This document shows, piece after piece, positions 1 through 6,206 of a DNA stretch of 7,218 nt (its first letter is position 1; each line of letters starts with the position of its first letter). The stretch comes from an uncultured Lachnospiraceae bacterium (GTDB taxonomy: Bacteria > Bacillota > Clostridia > Lachnospirales > Lachnospiraceae). The notes under the pieces are model-generated. The model saw nothing but the letters and a program-made list of their open reading frames with translations, had not been told where the DNA came from and ran no database searches. The translations under genes were made by a program, and so were the position numbers. The stretch is from NCBI GenBank assembly GCA_947175775.1, contig CAMWNY010000117.1:1-7218 (forward strand), in the 5' to 3' direction.

Positions 1-1
1 C

Positions 2-286
2 GAATTGATGAAATATATCAAGGGACCGGATTTTCCGACAGGCGGAATTGTCTGTAACAAAGATGAGCTGCGGCAGATTTATGAAACCGGAACGGGGAAA
101 ATTAAGCTTAGAGGCACGGTGGAAGTGGAAAAGACAAAGGGCGGGAAGTTAAACCTTGTCATTACGGAAATTCCTTATACCATGATTGGCGCCAATATCG
201 GGAAATGTTTACAGGATGTGGCAGCGATTTACGAGCAGAAAAAAGCGCCGGAAATTCTTGAAATTTCCAATCATACCTCCAACTAA
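2..286 (+). CDS. parC: Topoisomerase IV subunit A, internal fragment before an in-frame stop (5' end outside window)
   Basis: This is the upstream piece of a type IIA topoisomerase A subunit, the subunit that cuts and rejoins DNA. The reading frame is open from base 2, so the start, the winged-helix domain and the catalytic tyrosine lie outside the window. Visible family landmarks are the GPDFPTGG motif near the start, followed by TGxGKIKLRG and ITEIPY, which in GyrA and ParC sit just after the catalytic core domain. The frame ends at TAA 284-286, but the same frame continues directly into the rest of the protein, so the two pieces are one gene. The N-terminal piece alone would lack the C-terminal part of the breakage-reunion domain and the propeller. 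ParC rather than GyrA is preferred because of the C-terminal half (see next piece). Confidence 0.85.
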   Translation, partial: ELMKYIKGPDFPTGGIVCNKDELRQIYETGTGKIKLRGTVEVEKTKGGKLNLVITEIPYTMIGANIGKCLQDVAAIYEQKKAPEILEISNHTSN

Positions 287-289
287 TGC
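284..289 (+). other. In-frame TAA stop plus Cys codon inside parC
   Basis: The codons here read TAA TGC, where the type IIA topoisomerase family has an acidic residue then Gly before [IM]RIVIE (E. coli GyrA has KDGMRIVIE). GAA to TAA and GGC to TGC would each be a single G-to-T change, three bases apart. The frame is the same before and after, so this is a nonsense change and not a frameshift. TAA ends other genes here, including parC itself, coaD and the pseudouridine synthase, so stop-codon reassignment is unlikely. The cause could be a real mutation or a sequence error. Confidence 0.85.
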
Positions 290-1630
290 ATCCGCATTGT
301 CATAGAGCTGAAAAAAGATACGGATGTTGAAAACTTTAAGAATTTACTGTACAAAAAGACGCGTCTTGAGGATACTTTCGGTGTGAATATGATTGCAATT
401 GCGGACGGCAGACCTGAGACAATGGGGTTAAGGGACATTATTGCGAGAAATGTGGCGTTTCAGTATGAGATTGCCACGAGAAAGTACACGACGCTTTTAA
501 ATAAAGAGCTTGAAAAACGCGAGATTCAGGAAGGATTAATCCGTGCCTGCAATATTATTGATTTGATTATCGAAATCCTGCGCGGTTCCAAGGACAGAGC
601 TATGGTGAAGAACTGTCTGACAAATGGTGTTACGGATGGTATCAAGTTCCGTTCCAAGAGTTCGTCCGTTATGGCACAGCAGCTGAATTTTACGGAGCGT
701 CAGGCAAATGCCATTCTTGATATGCGTTTGTACAAGCTGATTGGTTTGGAAATTGAGGCGTTAATGAAAGAGAATGCAGAAACAAACGCCAATATTTATA
801 AATATGAAGACATTTTGGAACGGCGCGACGCGATGGCGCAGGTAATTATTCAGGATTTGGATACGATTAAGAAGGAATATGCAAAAAAGCGCAGAACACG
901 TATCGAAAATGCCGAGGAGGCTGTCTATGAGGAGAAAAAGCAAGAAGAGATGGAAATAGTCTTCCTGATGGATAAATTTGGGTACTGTAAGACGATAGAT
1001 GTTTCTACGTATGAGCGGAATAAGGAAGCTGCACAGGCGGAATTTAAGTACCTTGTGCGGTGCAAAAATACCGGAAAAATTTGCGTTTTTACCAATACCG
1101 GTCAGCTGCATACCGTAAAGGCGGCAGATGTGCCGTTTGGAAAATTCCGTGACAAGGGTCTGCCGATTGACAATATCAGCAATTATAACTCCGCAAACGA
1201 GAGCGCGATGCTTGTCGCAAGCCAGTCCGATTTGAATTTGTACCGGCTTTTGTTTGTGACAAAGCAGGCAATGTGCAAGCTGGTAAGCGGAGGAGAGTTT
1301 GACGTTACGAAACGTACGGTGGCAGCGACAAAGCTGAATGAAGGGGACGAGGTTATTTGCGTTTCCATTATAAATGAACATCAGCATGTTATTTTTCAGA
1401 GTGCAGGGGGGTATTTTCTGCGAATTGATGCCGACGAAATTTCCGAGCTGAAAAAAACGGCTGTTGGCGTACGCGGAATGAAGCTTGGCACAACAGACTA
1501 TGTTGAACAGGTTTACTGTTGCCCGTTATCGGAGGAAGCGCAGGAATTGATGTACCATGATAAAAAAATAGAGGTAAATAAAATAAAACTCGGAAAAAGA
1601 GATGGAAAAGGGACAAAAATTAAGGTATAA
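287..1630 (+). CDS. parC: Topoisomerase IV subunit A, C-terminal part after the in-frame stop
   Basis: This continues the frame of the upstream piece and ends at the natural TAA at 1628-1630. In its full form the protein unlinks daughter chromosomes together with ParE. The piece opens with a Cys codon and IRIVIELKKDTD, then KKTRLEDTFGVNM, typical of the breakage-reunion domain of ParC and GyrA. The coiled-coil tower region and the ERQANAILDMRLYKLIGLE motif follow (about 693-750), then a C-terminal region with propeller-like repeats (about 950-1550) and a basic tail, GKRDGKGTKIKV. No GyrA box (QRRGGKG type) is seen where the propeller begins, which favours topoisomerase IV over gyrase. As a stand-alone gene the first start codons would be GTG 383 or ATG 389, which encode Val and Met of the conserved GVNM and have no ribosome binding site, so internal re-initiation is unlikely. 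The ParC versus GyrA naming is an inference. Confidence 0.88.
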   Translation, partial: CIRIVIELKKDTDVENFKNLLYKKTRLEDTFGVNMIAIADGRPETMGLRDIIARNVAFQYEIATRKYTTLLNKELEKREIQEGLIRACNIIDLIIEILRGSKDRAMVKNCLTNGVTDGIKFRSKSSSVMAQQLNFTERQANAILDMRLYKLIGLEIEALMKENAETNANIYKYEDILERRDAMAQVIIQDLDTIKKEYAKKRRTRIENAEEAVYEEKKQEEMEIVFLMDKFGYCKTIDVSTYERNKEAAQAEFKYLVRCKNTGKICVFTNTGQLHTVKAADVPFGKFRDKGLPIDNISNYNSANESAMLVASQSDLNLYRLLFVTKQAMCKLVSGGEFDVTKRTVAATKLNEGDEVICVSIINEHQHVIFQSAGGYFLRIDADEISELKKTAVGVRGMKLGTTDYVEQVYCCPLSEEAQELMYHDKKIEVNKIKLGKRDGKGTKIKV

Positions 1631-1631
1631 T
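1603..1631 (+). promoter_or_regulatory. Candidate sigma-A promoter before rsmD
   Basis: A perfect -10 TATAAT at 1626-1631 overlaps the parC stop codon. It lies 17 bases after TGGAAA (1603-1608), which matches 4 of 6 positions of TTGACA. Transcription would begin near 1638, about ten bases before the rsmD ribosome binding site. It would let rsmD and later genes be expressed independently of parC. A TATAAT hexamer arises by chance in AT-rich DNA, so this is a candidate only. Confidence 0.42.
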
Positions 1632-1658
1632 CAAATCGTGTAAGAATGGAGGACTATT

Positions 1659-2210
1659 ATGAGAGTAATCGCAGGAAGCGCAAGGCGTCTTTTGCTCAAA
1701 ACACCGGAAGGCATGGACACGCGTCCGACCACTGACCGTATCAAAGAGACGCTTTTTAATATGCTGATGCCAAATCTGCCGGGAGCGGTGTTTGTGGATC
1801 TTTTTTCAGGAAGCGGCGGGATTGGGATTGAGGCATTGAGCCGCGGCGCGGCGAAAGCATATTTTGTGGAGAGCAGTCCCAAAGCGGTTGCATGTATTAC
1901 GGACAATGTGGAACATACGCATTTTACGGACAAGGCTGTTATTTTAAAGCAGGATGTGTTTGCGGCAATTCGCGGCAGTATCAGGGATATGGCAGATATT
2001 GTCTTTTTGGATCCGCCTTACAATCAGGAGTATGATAAACGAGTGCTTGAATTGTTGAAGGATGCGCCGTTTGTGATTGAGGATACGCTGATTGTCGTGG
2101 AGGCGGCGTTGAAAACGGAGTTTGATTATGTGCAGGAGCTGGGTTTTGCAGTTGAAAAGGAAAAATATTATAAGACAAGCAAACATGTGTTTATAAGAAA
2201 ATGTGCCTGA
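1659..2210 (+). CDS. rsmD: 16S rRNA (guanine(966)-N2)-methyltransferase RsmD
   Basis: RsmD uses S-adenosylmethionine to methylate N2 of G966 of 16S rRNA during 30S subunit assembly. The 183-residue protein has the normal family length and order of motifs: MRVIAGSARR at the N-terminus, RPTTDRIKETLFN at residues 22-34, the SAM-binding motif I DLFSGSGGIGIEAL at 47-60 and the catalytic DPPY at 118-121. The ATG at 1659 has a GGAGG site at 1648-1652, six bases away, and begins exactly where family members begin. It lies 28 bases after parC and 18 bases before coaD. RsmD next to CoaD is widespread in Firmicutes (ylbH-ylbI in B. subtilis), which supports the call. Nothing is truncated or unusual. Confidence 0.96.
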   Translation: MRVIAGSARRLLLKTPEGMDTRPTTDRIKETLFNMLMPNLPGAVFVDLFSGSGGIGIEALSRGAAKAYFVESSPKAVACITDNVEHTHFTDKAVILKQDVFAAIRGSIRDMADIVFLDPPYNQEYDKRVLELLKDAPFVIEDTLIVVEAALKTEFDYVQELGFAVEKEKYYKTSKHVFIRKCA

Positions 2211-2228
2211 ATACAGGAGGTTAACAAT

Positions 2229-2714
2229 ATGAATGCAGCAATTTATCCCGGAAGCTTTGATCCGATGACGCTTGGACATTTTGATGTGATTAAGCGTGCG
2301 TCGAAGATGTTTGACAGACTAATTGTAAGTGTTTTGGATAATAAGGCAAAGAATGCGTTGTTTTCTGTGGAAGAACGTGTTAGTATATTAAAGGAGGCAG
2401 TAAAGGACTTGCCGAATGTCGAGGTGGATTCCTTTAACGGGCTTTTGGTTGACTATGCGCGCCGGAAAGATATTCATATTTCGGTCAGAGGGCTTCGCGC
2501 CACCACGGATTTTGAATATGAATTGCAGATTGCACAGACAAACAGACTTCTCTCCAAAGGAATGCTCGATACGGTTTTTCTGACGACAAGTCTTGAGTAT
2601 GCATATCTAAGCTCGTCCGGTGTAAAGGAGATTGCGGCATTTGGCGGGGATATATCGCCGTGCGTGCCAGATTTTGTTGAGGGGCTTGTATACCAAAAAT
2701 ATAATCGGCAGTAA
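2229..2714 (+). CDS. coaD: Phosphopantetheine adenylyltransferase CoaD
   Basis: CoaD transfers AMP from ATP to 4'-phosphopantetheine to give dephospho-CoA, the penultimate step of coenzyme A synthesis in the cytosol. The 161-residue protein shows the nucleotidyltransferase signature GSFDPMTLGH at 8-17 (the T/HxGH motif is TLGH 14-17), RGLR at 87-90, FEYELQIAQTNR at 95-106, and SSSGVKEIA at 128-136, corresponding to the ISSTxxR-like nucleotide-binding segment. Length and motif spacing are those of the bacterial family. The start ATG 2229 has AGGAGG at 2215-2220 with an 8-base spacer, 18 bases after rsmD. The 3' end (about 2677-2705) also carries a possible promoter for the next gene. Confidence 0.97.
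   Translation: MNAAIYPGSFDPMTLGHFDVIKRASKMFDRLIVSVLDNKAKNALFSVEERVSILKEAVKDLPNVEVDSFNGLLVDYARRKDIHISVRGLRATTDFEYELQIAQTNRLLSKGMLDTVFLTTSLEYAYLSSSGVKEIAAFGGDISPCVPDFVEGLVYQKYNRQ
2677..2705 (+). promoter_or_regulatory. Candidate sigma-A promoter inside the 3' end of coaD
   Basis: TTGAGG at 2677-2682 (4 of 6 matches to TTGACA), a 17-base spacer and a perfect TATAAT at 2700-2705 lie within the last codons of coaD. A start near 2712 would precede the GGAGG at 2720-2724 of the coiled-coil gene. The geometry is the same as at the rsmD boundary. It overlaps coding sequence, so the match may reflect codon content. Confidence 0.38.
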
Positions 2715-2733
2715 AATATGGAGGAATAATTGG

Positions 2734-3330
2734 ATGACCAGCAGAATTGAGCAGATTATTGACGATCTTGAATTATACATAGAGAATTGCAAGTTTAAGC
2801 CGTTTTCTACCGATATGATTATTGTCAATAAGACGGAAATTGATGAAATGATACGCGACCTTCGGATGACGACTCCGGAGGAAATTAAGCGTTATCAGAA
2901 AATCATATCAAACAAGGAAGCCATTTTAAATGATGCAAGGGAAAAGGCGCAGGCACTGCTGAACAATGCGGAAGTGCAGACAAACGAACTGATTAGTGAG
3001 CATCAGATTATGCAGCAGGCATATGCGCAGGCAAATGAGATTGTGGAGCTTGCCACGCAACAGGCGCAGGACATTTTGGACAGGGCGACTATGGAAGCAA
3101 ACGGCATGCGGACATCCGTTATGCAGTATTCGGACAGAATGCTTGCAAATTTGGAAACCATTATTAAACAGTCAATAGAATTTGCGACAAAGGATTACAA
3201 TAAGCTCGTAGGCGACTTGCAGGAGATTGACAGTGTGGTAACTGCAAACCGTGCGGATCTTGTTCCGGCGGAGGTTATGGAGGACAGTGAGGAAACGTCA
3301 GCGGATATGCAAAGCCCGTCTGTGTTATAA
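2734..3330 (+). CDS. Coiled-coil protein with 11-residue repeats, function unknown (often labelled ATPase subunit-like)
   Basis: I do not recognise a characterised function. The 198-residue protein has no signal peptide or membrane segment and should be cytosolic. Residues 1-45 resemble a short helical head (MTSRIEQIIDDLE), about 50-165 are long Ala/Glu/Gln-rich helix, and the last 30 residues are an acidic, probably disordered tail. Residues 89-132 follow an 11-residue pattern, small residue-x-x-I/L-V/L-x-x-A, repeated four times, as in the stalk helices of ATP synthase subunit b. Proteins of this kind in Clostridia tend to be auto-named vacuolar ATPase subunit H or DivIVA-like, but no other ATPase subunit is nearby, so I would not use those names. 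The start is ATG 2734, with GGAGG at 2720-2724; the frame stays open upstream to 2632, but that part overlaps coaD. It follows coaD by 19 bases and precedes a probable terminator. Confidence 0.85.
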   Translation: MTSRIEQIIDDLELYIENCKFKPFSTDMIIVNKTEIDEMIRDLRMTTPEEIKRYQKIISNKEAILNDAREKAQALLNNAEVQTNELISEHQIMQQAYAQANEIVELATQQAQDILDRATMEANGMRTSVMQYSDRMLANLETIIKQSIEFATKDYNKLVGDLQEIDSVVTANRADLVPAEVMEDSEETSADMQSPSVL

Positions 3331-3355
3331 GGCGTTATCGTTTTTATGGAAATTA

Positions 3356-3384
3356 TAACCCACAGGAGACTGTGGGTTAATTTT
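3356..3384 (+). terminator. Probable intrinsic terminator after the coiled-coil gene
   Basis: A 10-bp perfect stem (3356-3365 with 3370-3379, core CCCACAG/CTGTGGG) closes a GAGA tetraloop and is followed by ATTTT (3380-3384). The stem sits 26 bases after the stop codon of the coiled-coil gene and ahead of the amidase gene, where an operon end is expected. The U-tract is short, so termination may be partial. The GNRA-type loop adds stability. Confidence 0.6.
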
Positions 3385-3440
3385 GCCTTTATGCACACGG
3401 GCACCCAAAGGAACTATATCAGGGTTAGAGGAGGAGTTTT

Positions 3441-4484
3441 ATGTACGGAGGATTTCGGAAAATTTGGGCACTGGTTTTGATTATGGCAGCAACAGTATCT
3501 GTGATATTTCCTTATCAGGGAAAAACGGTACACGCCGCCGAACCGATTGTGGTCGTGATAGATCCTGGACATGGCGGTGAAAATTTAGGAACCGACTATC
3601 TGCCGATACCGGAAAAGGTATATACAATGCAGGTGGCGTTGTATATGAAACAGGAACTGGAAAAATATAAAAATGTAGTGGTCTATCTTACGCATACACA
3701 GGACGTTGATATGGATCTTACGCAGCGGGCGGAATTTGCCGAAAGCGTAAATGCTGATTTTGTGTTTTCACTCCATTTTAATATGTCAATTTCGCATGGA
3801 CTTTACGGCAGCGAAGTTTGGGTGCCGTCCACGGGAACGTTGTACAGTCAGGGATACAGTGCAGGAAACGAGTTTCTGATGCAGTTTGAACAGGTAATGG
3901 GGCTGTTCAACCGAGGCATCAAAACAAGAATCGGTTCAAAAGGCACGGATTACTATGGAATTATTAAGCAATGCGCCCTGCGGAATATTCCGGCGATTAT
4001 TGTAGAGCACTGTCATGTGGATCATATTAATGATGTTGCGAATATACAGTCACAGAACAAACTTCAGGAGTTTGGCATCTGCGACGCGACGGCAGTTGCA
4101 CGGTATTTCGGGCTTACCAAAAACGAGGAGGGCGGAGCAGACTACAGCGAATATGCACCTCTTGCCGTTCCGGTTCCCGAAGCACGCGTTTGCAACGACA
4201 CAACCGCGCCGCTGTATCTTGAGGCAAAGCTTTTGGACTACAACAGCACAAGCCGGTATGCGACAGTAGCGCTCAGTGCCTTTGACGGGGAATCTCCGCT
4301 GCAATATTATGCGTTTTCGACAGATAACGGACTGACTTGGTCAATGCTGCAGCCGTGGAATAAAGGGCAAAACGAGATGACTGTTACGGTCAACATAGGG
4401 TATGGTAAAAAAGACAGCCTGTTGTTCAAGGTCATGAATTTATATGATATTGCTACGAACTCCAATCTGTTAGAATTAAATTAA
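3441..4484 (+). CDS. Secreted zinc-dependent N-acetylmuramoyl-L-alanine amidase (Amidase_3 family)
   Basis: The enzyme is predicted to cut the bond between N-acetylmuramic acid and L-alanine of peptidoglycan outside the membrane. Of 347 residues, about 1-32 form a signal peptide: basic R6/K7, hydrophobic 9-24 and a VHA-A cleavage motif near 30-33. The catalytic domain (about 36-225) starts with VVVIDPGHGGENLG and has the expected zinc ligands H44, E58 and H112 (in FSLHFN) and catalytic E189. The segment after E189, EHCHVDH, is rich in His and Cys, unlike the usual EGGFLSN type. A linker (about 226-252) leads to a C-terminal module (about 253-347) with a beta-sandwich look (YYAFSTDNGLTWS), probably Ig-like; no LysM, SH3 or SPOR repeat is seen. 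The ATG at 3441 has GAGGAGGAG at 3428-3436. Its stop overlaps that of the convergent ylbJ-like gene. A sporulation or cell-separation role is possible but unproven. Confidence 0.9.
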   Translation: MYGGFRKIWALVLIMAATVSVIFPYQGKTVHAAEPIVVVIDPGHGGENLGTDYLPIPEKVYTMQVALYMKQELEKYKNVVVYLTHTQDVDMDLTQRAEFAESVNADFVFSLHFNMSISHGLYGSEVWVPSTGTLYSQGYSAGNEFLMQFEQVMGLFNRGIKTRIGSKGTDYYGIIKQCALRNIPAIIVEHCHVDHINDVANIQSQNKLQEFGICDATAVARYFGLTKNEEGGADYSEYAPLAVPVPEARVCNDTTAPLYLEAKLLDYNSTSRYATVALSAFDGESPLQYYAFSTDNGLTWSMLQPWNKGQNEMTVTVNIGYGKKDSLLFKVMNLYDIATNSNLLELN

Positions 4485-5416
4485 AGAATATAGAGGAGTA
4501 ATGTATAATATCCAAATGAAATCAGGGTAATTACTGTTTTATTTTTGAGGTATGATGAAAGCGGAAGCTTTGCTTTCTCTAAAAAACTGCTGGTCTGTAT
4601 CAGGCAGGATATTCCGCCAAAGGCAAGTGCCGTCATTATCCACAAAACTTTTTCCTGCGGCGGGAGTGTTCCGGTGTAAATCGTCTGCACGCCGCCCATG
4701 ATTTCCAGGAAACTTGACAGGACGCGTTTCATGTTATCGGAGAGCCTGAAAAAGTCAAGAAAGATACGGAATGCATTCGTAAATGTGATATATCCGCCTA
4801 GTAAAATAAGTGATTGGGTATTTTCCATACACGCCTTTTTGAGGCTGCCTGTCAGCGAGAGTTTTTCACGCGCTTCATTTTGGTATGTGTTTTTGCTTAT
4901 GACAGAGGCTGCGTTTGTTTTTGCGAAGCGGCGGCTTAAAAAGATGCCGTAGACAGCCGGAATACCGTACATTCCAAACAAAAAGGGAAGTGTGTTTTGG
5001 TATCCGCAGGCGTGAAGCATCGGGATGATAATTCCTAAAAAATAAGCGGGACCGATATTGTTGCAAAAGCCAAGCAGGCTGACAGCTTCTTCTTTGGACA
5101 GTTTCTTGTTTTCACAAAGCTCGCTGACTACCTTTGCACCCATTGGAAATCCGCAGAAAAATCCCATAAAGATTGCATACAGTCCGTAGGTGCTGTATTT
5201 GTAAATCCGTTTTAGGGGAAGGGAGAGCATACGCCCCAACTCCAAGTCGGCTCCGCTGTATACCATTATGGAGCTGATCATCATAAAAGGAAAAAGCGTT
5301 GGAACCATTTTCGCTGCCCACTGGTACAGCCCTTCGTAGGCATATTGGAAGGTTGTATCGGGATGGCTTAAAACGGCGATAATTAAAACGAGCCAAACAA
5401 GTGTTTTGAGAAGCAT
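4481..5416 (-). CDS. ylbJ: YlbJ-like polytopic membrane protein (nucleoside recognition/Gate domain family)
   Basis: In B. subtilis YlbJ is a mother-cell (sigma-E) membrane protein needed for heat-resistant spores; its transported substrate is not established. This 311-residue protein has about eight hydrophobic segments and motifs seen in YlbJ relatives: GFPMGAKVVSEL (about 89-100), FCNNIGPAYFLG (about 117-128), EIMGGVQTI (about 238-246) and FGGISCLIQTSSF (about 266-278). It is shorter than the Bacillus protein (about 400 residues) but looks complete, ending after a last hydrophobic helix. The start is uncertain: ATG 5416 or GTG two codons upstream at 5422, and neither has a strong ribosome binding site. 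Its proximity to rsmD and coaD matches B. subtilis ylbH-ylbI-ylbJ, although it is inverted here. No sigma-E promoter could be confirmed in the short divergent gap. Confidence 0.78.
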   Translation of the reverse strand: MLLKTLVWLVLIIAVLSHPDTTFQYAYEGLYQWAAKMVPTLFPFMMISSIMVYSGADLELGRMLSLPLKRIYKYSTYGLYAIFMGFFCGFPMGAKVVSELCENKKLSKEEAVSLLGFCNNIGPAYFLGIIIPMLHACGYQNTLPFLFGMYGIPAVYGIFLSRRFAKTNAASVISKNTYQNEAREKLSLTGSLKKACMENTQSLILLGGYITFTNAFRIFLDFFRLSDNMKRVLSSFLEIMGGVQTIYTGTLPPQEKVLWIMTALAFGGISCLIQTSSFLEKAKLPLSSYLKNKTVITLISFGYYTLLLYIL

Positions 5417-5472
5417 GTGCACACCAAAAAACGCGTTCTTACTTAAAGCTTATGCAGGAATGGGGGAATTCT

Positions 5473-6204
5473 ATGCGTCTTGATAAACTGATTGCCCAAA
5501 TGCAGATTGGCACAAGAAGTCAGGTAAAAGACTACATCCGAAACGGAAAGTTCACGGTAAACGATCAGGTCATAAAAAAGCCGGAGTACAAAGTAAACGA
5601 GCTGGAAGACAGGGTATGCTTTATGGGGCAGGCGCTCTGCTTTCAGAAGTTTGCTTATTATATGCTGCACAAACCGTCGGGAGTTGTAACCGCCACAAAG
5701 GACAGCCGCGATAAGACGGTAATGGATTTCATGCAGGATGCCGCGGGAAAAGACTTGTTTCCGGTAGGCAGACTGGACAAAGATACGGAGGGACTGCTTC
5801 TTATTACGAATGACGGAGCGCTTTCGCACCGCCTGCTTTCGCCCAAAAAGCATGTGGAAAAAACATATTACGCGGAGTGTGAAGGAACACTGACAGCGGA
5901 GGATATTTCAAAGCTGGAACAGGGAGTTGACATTGGTGATGAAAAGCCGACGCTTCCTGCACAGGTGCGTATTATAAAACAGTCAGATACGTCTTACTCG
6001 TTGGAGCTGTCTATTACGGAAGGACGTTTTCATCAGGTAAAGCGTATGATTGGTGCGGTCGGCGGCAAGGTTACGTATTTAAAGCGGATTTCGTTTGGCG
6101 GACTCTTGCTTGATGAATCGCTTGATAAAGGAGCGTGGAGAGCATTGCGGCAAGAGGAGATTGCATTTCTTACGGAACAGAACAAGAACAACAAGGAGGG
6201 TTAA
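5473..6204 (+). CDS. RsuA/RluB-family 16S/23S rRNA pseudouridine synthase
   Basis: The enzyme isomerises a specific uridine of ribosomal RNA to pseudouridine. The 243-residue protein has an N-terminal S4 RNA-binding domain (MRLDKLIAQMQIGTRSQ onward, about 1-48). The catalytic domain has YYMLHKPSGVVTATKD at 62-77, GRLDKDTEGLLLITNDG at 99-115 with catalytic Asp102, and EGRFHQVKRM at 183-192. The MLHKPxGVV motif and total length are closer to RsuA (16S U516) than to RluB/E/F, but the exact target cannot be fixed from sequence alone. ATG 5473 is chosen over ATG 5452 because family members start with MRLDKL and a purine-rich GGGGGAA lies just upstream (5462-5468). The gene is divergent from the ylbJ-like gene and is followed after two bases by the radical SAM gene, so those two are probably co-transcribed. 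Confidence 0.93.
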   Translation: MRLDKLIAQMQIGTRSQVKDYIRNGKFTVNDQVIKKPEYKVNELEDRVCFMGQALCFQKFAYYMLHKPSGVVTATKDSRDKTVMDFMQDAAGKDLFPVGRLDKDTEGLLLITNDGALSHRLLSPKKHVEKTYYAECEGTLTAEDISKLEQGVDIGDEKPTLPAQVRIIKQSDTSYSLELSITEGRFHQVKRMIGAVGGKVTYLKRISFGGLLLDESLDKGAWRALRQEEIAFLTEQNKNNKEG

Positions 6205-6206
6205 AA

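Noticed and set aside
284..286. Stop-codon reassignment or programmed readthrough at the parC TAA
   Set aside because: TAA is the normal terminator of several genes in this window, and no readthrough signal is apparent; the neighbouring Cys codon points to base changes.
761..1387. A 208-codon open frame on the - strand inside parC
   Set aside because: It lies opposite well-conserved topoisomerase sequence, has no recognisable domain, and is explained as a shadow of the coding frame.
1421..1430. Ten bases identical to positions 1-10 of the window
   Set aside because: The match ends at ten bases and encodes different residues in each place; a chance repeat and not evidence of misassembly.
2206..2217. 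CCTG-AATA-CAGG hairpin touching the coaD ribosome binding site
   Set aside because: A four-base-pair stem is too weak and too common to support a regulatory claim.
3392..3420. TGCACA, 17 bases, TATATC as the amidase promoter
   Set aside because: Both boxes match only 4 of 6 positions, and the start would fall at the ribosome binding site; too weak to list as a feature.
4493..4503. GAGGAG followed by ATG on the + strand after the amidase, as a small gene start
   Set aside because: The spacer is only two bases and the frame ends after nine codons; the region encodes the C-terminus of the ylbJ-like gene on the other strand.
6135..6206. Upstream in-frame ATG giving a longer N-terminus for the YgiQ-type protein
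   Set aside because: It overlaps the pseudouridine synthase; GTG 6207 has a GGAGGG site and matches the family start.
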